DNA of 64,000 bases, taken from positions 56,939,698-57,003,697 of the forward strand of contig NC_079219.1 of the NCBI RefSeq assembly GCF_029633865.1. Reading direction: 5' to 3'. Both the position numbers and the translations under genes were made by a program. The notes below the pieces were generated by a model. It did not search any database, was not told where the DNA came from, and saw only the letters and a program-made list of their open reading frames with translations. This document shows positions 55,646-64,000 of this stretch, piece by piece. Numbering within the stretch: the first letter of the stretch is position 1; every line of letters starts with the position of its first letter. Source of the stretch: Lampris incognitus. Lineage: Eukaryota; Chordata; Actinopteri; Lampriformes; Lampridae.

Positions 55646-57327
55646 CCTCAAACGGCCCCCAGTCTTCCTCTCAAACACGGCCCCCCGGTCTTCCTCTCAA
55701 GCACCGCCCCCCGGTCTTCCTCTCAAGCACCGCCCCCCGGTCTTCCTCTCAAACACGGCCCCCCGGTCTTCCTCTCAAACACGGCCCCCCGGTCTCTCAA
55801 ACACGGCGCCCCGGTCTACCTCTCAAGCACGGCCCCCCGGTCTTCCTCTCAAGCACGGCCCCCCGGTCTTCCTCTCAAGCACGGCCCCCCGGTCTCAAGC
55901 ACCGCCCCCCAGTCTTCCTCTCAAGCACGGCCCCCGGTCTTCCTCTCAAGCACGGCCCCCCGGTCTTCCTCTCAAGCACTGCCCCCGGTCTTCCTCTCAA
56001 GCACGGCCCCCCGGTCTTCCTCTCAAGCACGGCCCCCCGGTCTTCCTCTCAAGCACGGCCCCCCGGTCTCAAGCATGGCCCCCCGGTCTTCCTCTCAAGC
56101 ACGGCCCCCCGGTCTTCCTCTCAAGCACTGCCCCCGGTCTTCCTCTCAAGCACTGCCCCCGGTCTTCCTCTCAAGCACTGCCCCCCGGTCTTCCTCTCAA
56201 GTACTGCCCCCCGGTCTTCCTCTCAAGCACTGCCCCCGGTCTTCCTCTCAAGCACTGCCCCCGGTCTTCCTCTCAAGCACTGCCCCCCGGTCTTCCTCTC
56301 AAGCACTGCCCCCCGGTCTTCCTCTCAAGCACTGCCCCCGGTCTTCCTCTCAAGCACTGCCCCCCGGTCTTCCTCTCAAGTACTGCCCCCGGTCTTCCTC
56401 TCAAGTACTGCCCCCCGGTCTTCCTCTCAAGCACTGCCCCCGGTCTTCCTCTCAAGCACTGCCCCCCGGTCTTCCTCTCAAGTACGCCCCCCCGGTCTTC
56501 CTCTCAAGCACTGCCCCCGGTCTTCCTCTCAAGCACGGCCCCCCGGTCTTCCTCTCAAGCACGGCCCCCCGGTCTTCCTCTCAAGCACTGCCCCCGGTCT
56601 TCCTCTCAAGCACGGCCCCCCGGTCTTCCTCTCAAGCACGGCCCCCCGGTCTTCCTCTCAAGCACGGCCCCCCGGTCTCAAGCATGGCCCCCCGGTCTTC
56701 CTCTCAAGCACGGCCCCCCGGTCTTCCTCTCAAGCACGGCCCCCCGGTCTCAAGCATGGCCCCCCGGTCTTCCTCTCAAGCACGGCCCCCCGGTCTCAAG
56801 CACCGCCCCCCAGTCTTCCTCTCAAGCACGGCCCCCGGTCTTCCTCTCAAGCACGGACCCCCGGTCTTCCTCTCAAGCACGGCCCCCCGATCTCTCAAGC
56901 ACGGACCCCCGGTCTTCCTCTCAAGCACGGCCCCCCGATCTCTCAAGCACGGCCCCCGGTCTTCCTCTCAAGCACGGACCCCCGGTCTTCCTCTCAAGCA
57001 CGGCCCCCCGATCTCTCAAGCACGGACCCCCGGTCTTCCTCTCAAGCACGGCCCCCCGATCTCTCAAGCACGGACCCCCGGTCTCAAGCACAGCCCCCCG
57101 GTCTTCCTCTCAAGCACGGACCCCCGGTCTCAAGCACGGCCCCCCGATCTCTCAAGCACGGACCCCCGGTCTTCCTCTCAAGCACGGACCCCTGGTCTTC
57201 CTCTCAAGCACGGCCCCCCGGTCTTCCTCTCAAGCACCGCCCCCCCGGTCTTCCTCTCAAGCACCGCCCCCCCGGTCTTCCTCTCAAGCACCGCCCCCCC
57301 GGTCTTCCTCTCAAGCACCGCCCCCCG
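55646..57327 (+). repeat. 25-26 bp GC-rich minisatellite, about 1.7 kb
   Basis: About 65 units of CACGGCCCCCCGGTCTTCC-TCTCAAG with 25-base (CACTGCCCCC...) and 20-base (lacking CTTCCT) variants. No stop codon occurs in any plus frame of the unit, and 26 is not a multiple of 3, so all three frames are open for 590-750 codons and cycle through the same peptides (LPLKHGPPVF, SSSQARPPG, FLSSTAPR). This explains the very long open frames; no gene is supported. Confidence 0.95.
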
Positions 57328-57600
57328 GAGCGCCCACCTCGACACCGCGGCAGACGTCTCACCAAACCGCGCATCCTCAACCAGCCGCAAGGGCTGGCGA
57401 GGTGACGTCAGCCGGCGTAGCCGCGCGCGCGCATGGCTCCCGGCGGCGCGTGGCTGAGCGCCTCCGGCTGCGAGCTGCACCCTCCGCCCCCGGGATGCTG
57501 CAGTTCGCCCGGTCGACCTCACGGGCGCGTTGTTTTCACGTCTTTGTGTACACACGCTCACGCGGCGATTACCATAAATCACCTTCTCCGTCTGCAGACG
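57328..57600. promoter_or_regulatory. CpG-dense segment with a CRE palindrome
   Basis: Unique GC-rich sequence (GCCGCGCGCGCGCATGGC, CCCGGCGGCGCG) with full TGACGTCA at 57403-57410. It looks like a small CpG island or promoter, but no downstream exon was recognised in either direction. Confidence 0.3.
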
Positions 57601-58880
57601 CGACTGAATCCCAGACCATCGATCTCCTCCTCCTCCTCCTCCTCCTCCTCCTCCTCGCCGGGAGATTAGTCAACACCGTGCGGCGTGGATCGATCAGGGC
57701 CCATCTAATAAAGCGGGGTCGCTTACGAGGCCACCGCGGGCCACGGTTACACCACCAATTACCCCTCCCTCCCTCCCTCCCTCCCTCCCTCCCTCCCTTC
57801 CACCACCCCCCCCCCGCCCGCTCGCTTGCTTGATTTATCATTAATAACAGCAATAAGAGACGCAACAGAAAGAGGCTTTGTTATAATGACGGAATGTAAT
57901 CATGATGAAATGGAAAAGACGACAGGAAGCCGAGGAGTTCGGGCGGAGGGCCTCTAAGACGTGCTCCGCTTTATCCATCCACCCGTCACCCCGGACCGCT
58001 TGTCCTGCCCTCAGGGTGGAGGGGATGCTGGAGCCTATCCCGGCAGTCCCTGGGCGGCAGGCGGGGAGGCGCCCTGGACAGGCCACCACAGGGCCACCAC
58101 AGGGCCCATGAGGTTGGACTACCCCGGGGCTCGAACCCTGGACCTTCTTGCTGTGAGGCGACAGTGCCGCGCCAGTTTATTTCCCCCCCCTGGCACATAA
58201 AGATAACCCAGGTGTTTACTGATGGGACCGGTGTAGAGTCACAGTGTAAGCTGCAGTTTGACGGGGGGGGGGGGGCTCGTCTCTCTTCACGAATCTGGAG
58301 CAGCTGGTTCAACACGGGGGTTGCTCGTATAGAAAAAAGAGGCACGTTTTTCTCTGGGAAACAGGAAAGCCATCCCATAATCGATCATTACGATCACGGA
58401 GATGTTCTGCGTTCCCGCCGCCTTCTGTTCCAACCGGAACAACTTGAAGCAGTTCATCACTCTGCCTCTCACTTCAGTTCTGGGGACACATTTCACACTC
58501 ACCATGGTGGAAACAGTATGAAGACAGTGGGATGGACCTCCTTAACAAACAGAAGAGACGTGCGTTCCCTACTGTTTCATTTGAAAAGCTGCCCCCCCTC
58601 CCCCCGAATCTCCCCCGGCACCTTGTCTTTTCTTGCTTTTGAACCCAGACAGCACCGAGGCATTAGGAAGGACGGTGAGGCCACAACACTGCGAGCCTTT
58701 GGGATGTTTAAAATCCTTGATCGCTGACGCAGATTGTTCCTGATGGTCTGTCTTCGTATATTCACAGAATCGTGTTTGGACTGGACCAGCTGTTCTGTGG
58801 AGGCTGTTCTCAGGTCCATCCTGACAAACAGAGATCAATGAATGAATGAGGAAGAGGGACATGCCAGAAGTTGTCTTGTT
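57601..58880. other. intergenic, no gene recognised
   Basis: It has a (CTC)n tract (57622-57656), a (CCCT)n tract (57764-57800), a shortened SINE-B (57983-58172, minus) and G runs. Frames at 58164-58727 do not resemble known proteins. Confidence 0.6.
57983..58172 (-). mobile_element. SINE-B with internal deletion
   Basis: In reverse: CCGCTTGTCCTGCCCTCAGG, GGGATGCTGGAGCCTATCCC, CCTGGACAGGCC, then a jump to GGACTACCCCGGGGCTCGAA and GACCTTCTTGCTGTGAGGCG. About 150 central bases are missing. Confidence 0.8.
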
Positions 58881-58888
58881 AAGATGTT

Positions 58889-59132
<244 letters not shown>

Positions 59133-59171
59133 TTCCATCATCCATTTATCGATATCTAAAATTATATATGA

Positions 59172-59500
<329 letters not shown>

Positions 59501-60660
59501 GCAGTATGATTGAGACATGTCCTCCATCTTTAGTCTATGAAAGCCTAAATACATGAGGAGCAGGGTTTACTGGTGGTTTCTGTTTACGGTCCCTCTGGAG
59601 TTTCTGCTCAGCTTCTGTTCCTGCGTTTCAGACTGATGTCACGATGAAGGGTCAGAAACCCGCGATGGCAAAACCGCCTATCAGAGTGCCTCTCTCCAAA
59701 TTTCCTCGGCGGGGCCCACTTAGGACACGTTATGCCCGGCTGGCCGCGGATGTGGCACGACTTTGTGAGCGCCCCTCGCGGACTCGGCACAACTTTGGAC
59801 CGCACGAGGTATAGAAACATCTGAAAGACTCTGATATGGGATTGAACACTCTCGTTTGAGATTCCCCGGATGCGAGTCCGTCTCGGTGAATGCGACCGTC
59901 TCCCCCCCCCCCCCCCCCCTCAAAAGGAATACGTTCCTAATCCAATTCCACACCGGTTCCTGCAGTGTAAAACGAGACCTGAAGCAGCATGAGACAGCAA
60001 TTCAGGCGGTGTCCTGGGAGGGGTGCTTAACACAGAGGATGAATAGACGCTCAGTTTGTCAGAGAGATCGTCAGGAGAGAAGGGGGACCTTTTGAGTCAA
60101 TGCAAATTACCCGCCCATCTGCATGTAAAGCCAACCAACCAGAACATGCGAAATAGGATGTTCGGTATCAAAGTGTCACACATTAAGAGTCGATTGGAAG
60201 TGAGAAGAGACGGCGGAGGAGGAGGGCGGGCGGAGGAGGAGGAGGGAGGCGGCGGAGCCGGCTGTCATGTGAAGTGTGACTGAGCGAGGCCGTTTGCGTC
60301 TCGGTGCTGGTGTGTTCACATAAAAGGCGTCCTCGTAATCCTTTGGTTTGTCACCAAGTCCCTCGGTGTGGCAACACAGCAAGGCCTCCCCCCCCTCCCC
60401 TCCCCTCCCCCGCTCGTGTCCCAACACGTCTTTCGTAGTCCGCTTTAATGTAAAGGCCCGCGGCCCATGAAGCCAAGGCCGTCGTGATAAGAAACGGACG
60501 GCGAGAAATTGCACCTGAACACTTCCGCTTACGCGCTTATTGCACCCAGTGCACAGAATACGACCCTACCAAGAGATGCTGATAACTGCACCACAACAAG
60601 ACAAGAAGAACGGCAAGTACGAGTTACGACTTGCGGTGTGCGTCAGGCTGGCCCTGAGAG
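59501..60660. other. intergenic, no gene recognised
   Basis: It has a C run (59900-59918), a (GGA)n-rich stretch (60215-60260) and moderate CpG. Short frames show no family resemblance. Confidence 0.6.
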
Positions 60661-60663
60661 ATC

Positions 60664-61015
60664 TGAGATACCTTATTAATCCCCGTAGGGAAGTTACACT
60701 CTGCATTTAACCCGTGCTAGCTGTGTAGCTAGGAGCAGCGGGCGGCCGCCGTGCAGCGCCCGGGGGACCGACTCCGGCTCGTCTTGCCATGCCTTGCTCA
60801 GGGGCGCAGACAGGAGTATTAACCCTAGCATGCGTGTCTTTTTGATGGTGGGGGAAACCGGAGCACCCGGGGAAAACCCGCCGCAGACACGGGGAGAACA
60901 CGCAAACTCCACACACAGCACGACCTGGGATGACCCCCAAGGTTGGACAACCCCGGGGTTCGAACCCAGCACCCTCTTGCTGTGAGGCGACAGCGCTAAC
61001 CACTGGGCCACCACA
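60664..61015 (-). mobile_element. interspersed repeat fused to SINE-B head
   Basis: 60664-60830 has CTTATTAATCCCCGTAGGGAAG, GCAGCGCCCGGGGGACCG and CTTGCCATGCCTTGCTCAGG, text of a repeated fish element. From 60835 it continues as reverse SINE-B: ACACGGGGAGAACACGCAAAC, GGGTTCGAACCCAGCACCC, ACCACTGGGCCACCACACTG. Confidence 0.6.
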
Positions 61016-61910
61016 CTGGGTTGGGTTATTGTTGTGCAAGACTTTCGAAATTAATGGGCGTCGAATGACACACTGTGGTATTGGACGTCGAATGACAAAC
61101 GAAACAAGAATGACAAGAAGCTGCCATCAACTCATAGACAGACATCAAACCAACGGATACGTGTTTCTCCGTTTACACAACGGGTCCGAATCTGTGTTTG
61201 CCTACGGCGCAGAATGTATACACACCTGGTGAGCACACCGCAGGGATAATTAAGATGTTTTCTGTTTGGCCGTAACTACTGTGTAAATGTGCCCATACAG
61301 AGCAAGGAAGAAAAGAAATGAAGGAAAACTCGTGAGATGAGAACCACTGTAATTGAGAGAGAACAACAAAGTAAGGCTAAAATTAAATCGAAGCCGTGCC
61401 CGGAAATGAATCACAGAAATACAATGAAATAATACACCCATACATCACGGCTGTGATAATGACACTCCTCACTGCTGCACCAATGACTAAGCCGTCTCGT
61501 GCCTCACAGAAAGAGGGGGGTGACAGCATGAAGCCATTGTTCGGCACGCTAATGCTGCCGATGTTCTGTGCAGTGGCATCTCATGATATGATGCCTTGGA
61601 GACGGGTGTGTCGATGGAAATGTCATTCACCCGGGTTACAACGTTTCCGCTTCACGCTGTGCAACCGGTGGAGCATCTTTGGCATCTTTCCAGTGACTTG
61701 ACAAAAGATTTGCAAAGCATAAATCAAACAAGTTTCGGGTTTTTAATGTTTTCACTTTGCTTTGGGGTTCAAAATTGGGAGTTCAAAATTCATCACCCAC
61801 AGCTTTAAAGATCCCATTAACTCTGAAAACCGTTTTCAGTAAGGACGGCCTCAGCGTATGTGGATGAGCTGTTTTTGTATGTGACAACAAAAATACCTGT
61901 AAGCCTTTGT
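61016..61910. other. intergenic, no feature recognised
   Basis: Unremarkable AT-balanced sequence with short frames only. Confidence 0.6.
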
Positions 61911-61916
61911 TGTAAT

Positions 61917-62580
61917 CCAGTGAGTCAAGTAAATTCTTTATGAGACAGTACAAGCCTGTGGAGTTCAAGTATCTCGGGGTCTTGTTCACGAGTGAGGGTA
62001 GGATGGAGTGGGAGACTGACAGGCAGATTGGTGCAGCATCAGCAGTAATGTGGATGCTGTACCGGACCGTTGTGGTGAAGAGGGAGCTGAGCCGGAAGGC
62101 AAAGCTCTCAATTTACCAGTCAATCTTCATTCCAACCCTCACCTATGGTCATGAGCTTTGGGTAGTGACCGAAAGGGTGAGATCACGGATACAAGCGGCT
62201 GAAATGAGTTTCCTCCGTAGAGATAGGGTGAGGAGCTCGGACATCTGGAGGGAGCTCGGAGTAGAGCCACTACTCCTTCACATCAAAAGGAGCCAGCTGA
62301 GGTGGTTCGGGCACTGATTAGGATGCCACCTGGGCGCCTTCCTTTGGAGGTTTTCAGGGCACGTCCAACTGGGGGGAGAACCCGGGGTAGACCCAGAACT
62401 CGTCGGAGGGACTACATGTCCAGTCTGGCCTGGGAACACCTTGGGATCCCCCAGGAGGAGCTGGAGGGCATTGCTGGGGAGAGGGACATCTGGAGTGCCC
62501 TACTTAGCTTGCTGCCACCGCGACCCCACCCCGGAGAAGCTGCTGATGATGACATGAGATGAGATGAGATGATTATTATG
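61917..62580 (+). mobile_element. LINE 3' fragment (Rex-like non-LTR retrotransposon)
   Basis: It encodes VEFKYLGVLFTSEGRMEWET, ELSRKAKLSIYQSIFIPTLT, HELWVVTERVRSRIQAAEMS and RSQLRWFGH, then after a frame change at about 62317 LIRMPPGRLPLEVFRARPTG and AWEHLGIPQEELEGIAG. It ends in ATGAGATGAGATGAGATGA. The C-terminal end of a reverse transcriptase polyprotein, inactive. The 5' edge carries GTGAGTCAAGTAAATTCTTT, also at 4329-4348. Confidence 0.8.
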
Positions 62581-63240
62581 AAAATGAACTGGCACTTCGG
62601 TCTGTGATTTATTTTAAGTAGCATGGGTCATCCTAAAGGTTGCCGACCCCTGAATTGTACTCTTACACACGGACGGGGCCAGGTGGGGGCACCTGCGCCC
62701 ACTGGAATCTGATTAGCTACTCCTGGTCCCCCACCTTACCAGGTATGTAACATGATATGTAATTAGCTTGTCAGCATTAAGGAAAGAAACACATTTAGCC
62801 CAATGAGAAAAGATCTAAAATGAATTGGAGGGAGGGGGGGCAATCGTTGCATGGCTAAGGTGACTCGTTCAATGGGTAAATTAATCAAAATTAGCTAGCC
62901 AACTTGACATTGTCACACTGAATTGTACAATTTGTTTTTTCTGGTCACCTCACGTAGCAATACCACCAGTATCCACTAGATGGCAACCCAATGCATTGGT
63001 TGTTCCTTGGGCTACATACCGTACAGTATTTGTTGACAGCTACATCCAGGAGTTCATTGTAAATATCATGAATAAAATTATTTTGGCTCTAGAATGAAAA
63101 ATCCACTGTGGCCATCAACAGATAAATTGTCATCTATCAGTTTGCCCTCACAAATACCTTTGAATGTGAAGAGAGACGTGCTTTACCATTAATCAGATAA
63201 AATTGAGTGAGTTCTTCCCCCTCGCAATAATCTGATTCAG
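62581..63240. other. intergenic, no feature recognised
   Basis: AT-rich sequence with a G-rich stretch at 62830-62840. No coding or repeat text recognised. Confidence 0.6.
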
Positions 63241-63246
63241 TCTTCA

Positions 63247-63471
63247 TCAGTTAACCTTGCTTTCATCAGAAAACAAGGCTAGCTCGAACACTCCACAAAA
63301 CGTCACACAGTCGATAAGACGGGCTGGAATGTGGCAGTTCTTGCTCACCTCATCCTTATGACGACACATAGCGATCCTGTAGCTCTCGTCCAACTGTGTG
63401 GTAATGCTGACCCTCCCTGTTTCATGCTTTTTCACCTTCTCTGGGAGATGATGCATGTCGGTGATACCCAT
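63247..63471 (-). pseudogene. hAT transposase fragment (DUF4371 / ZMYM1-like)
   Basis: The minus strand reads MGITDMHHLPEKVKKHETG, QLDESYRIAMCRHKDEVSKN and LIDCVTFCGVFELALFSDES. I recognise the pattern (HN-EVSKNR, LI-CV-FCG-FELAL, DES) as the start of a DUF4371-type hAT transposase found as ZMYM1- or THAP12-like proteins in fish. Only about 75 residues remain; no continuation was found. Confidence 0.5.
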
Positions 63472-63837
63472 AGTTTTCCAAGCAACCAGACGGCTTTATA
63501 ACAATATAGAAATCTACATTTTGCAGAAACTCACAAAAGCCGAAATTCTAAATAATTTACACTTGATGTTGCCTGTTCATAGATTGGAGCCTGCATGTCC
63601 CAGAGGAAGTTGTGGCTATTCAGAAGGTTGATGTTTTTGCAGAGAGCTGATTAGAGCCGTCCCCAGTAACTGAATTTAATTCCAATAGGTAGCCACTAAA
63701 ATGTTCAATTTCCAACATTTATAGCAAACCCAAGTTTCATGAAAATCGGTTCAGAATTAAGCGAGTTACAGTTGATTTTGTAGTGAGGTCTGCGTCTCTC
63801 AATACATACTGCATTTGTTTACTAGTGGATCTTGAAC
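63472..63837. other. intergenic, possible family E remnant
   Basis: The segment 63690-63785 (CCAAGTTTCATGAAAATCGG, TTCAGAATTAAGCGAGTTAC) resembles family E in style, but the similarity is short. Nothing else is recognised. Confidence 0.35.
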
Positions 63838-63977
63838 GTGCCCTGTGATGGCCTGGCGGCCTGTCCGGGGTGTCTCCCCACCTTCCGCCCAGTGACTGCT
63901 GGGATAGGATCCAGCATCCCCATGACCCTGAGAGCAGGACGAGGGGTTTGGATAATGGATGGATGGATGGATGGATC
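63838..63977 (+). mobile_element. SINE-B, 5' truncated
   Basis: GCCCTGTGATGGCCTGGCGG, GTGTCTCCCC, GACTGCTGGGATAGGATCC, then TGGATGGATGGATGGATGG. Text TGGATCTTGAAC(G) on both sides (63826-63836; 63972-63983) may be its target duplication. Confidence 0.8.
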
Positions 63978-64000
63978 TTGAACGCTCCAATATGGCGGAC

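Noticed and set aside
55535-57833. Three overlapping open frames of 594-752 codons on the plus strand
   Set aside because: They are produced by the stop-free 25-26 base minisatellite in all three frames; peptides repeat identically and flanking sequence shows no protein resemblance.

Overview
The window is vertebrate nuclear DNA from a ray-finned fish, most likely an acanthomorph teleost. The evidence is: two genes with GT-AG introns and clear vertebrate orthologues; a high density of fish-type mobile elements (two tRNA-headed SINE families present about ten times each, RTE and Rex-like LINE fragments, a Tc1-superfamily transposon, hAT and Helitron ends); and abundant long microsatellites. 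There is no prokaryotic organisation. A 200-base run of N (24512-24711) marks an assembly gap.

Two protein-coding genes are supported, arranged head to head. shc1 (SHC-transforming protein 1, adaptor of receptor tyrosine kinase signalling and the p66 redox isoform) is on the minus strand: nine coding exons from 15920 down to 1034, with the gene leaving the left edge before its Tyr317-type motif and SH2 exons. flad1 (FAD synthase, last step of FAD synthesis) is on the plus strand and complete: nine coding exons between 35721 and 54437 giving a 525-residue protein, a CpG-rich candidate promoter near 33.4-33.9 kb, and an AATAAA at 54749. In human 1q21 the order is SHC1 - CKS1B - FLAD1 with the same orientations; no cks1b exon could be found here. 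All exon phases in both genes join without a frame break.

Layout: 1-1022 CAGA satellite inside a shc1 intron; 1034-15920 shc1 exons separated by introns with SINEs, a degenerate LINE, a Helitron end and GA tracts; 15.9-24.5 kb GC-rich 5' flank of shc1 with an unexplained Arg/Glu-rich, Trp-punctuated open frame (17390-16968, minus); 24.5-33.4 kb intergenic, with CRE-bearing SINE-like copies and two inverted copies of a hAT element, one split by a nested DD38E Tc1-type transposon; 33.4-54.8 kb flad1, its introns packed with repeats, including an inverted pair around coding exons 5 and 6; 55.6-57.3 kb a 26-bp minisatellite open in three frames; 57.3-64 kb intergenic with a GATA/GACA inverted satellite and transposon fragments.

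No multi-gene undescribed system is evident. The best leads are the Trp-punctuated open frame, the loss of the p46Shc start methionine, the nested hAT/DD38E structure, and the inverted repeat around flad1 exons. All assignments come from reading the sequence and from remembered family sequences; no database search was run.
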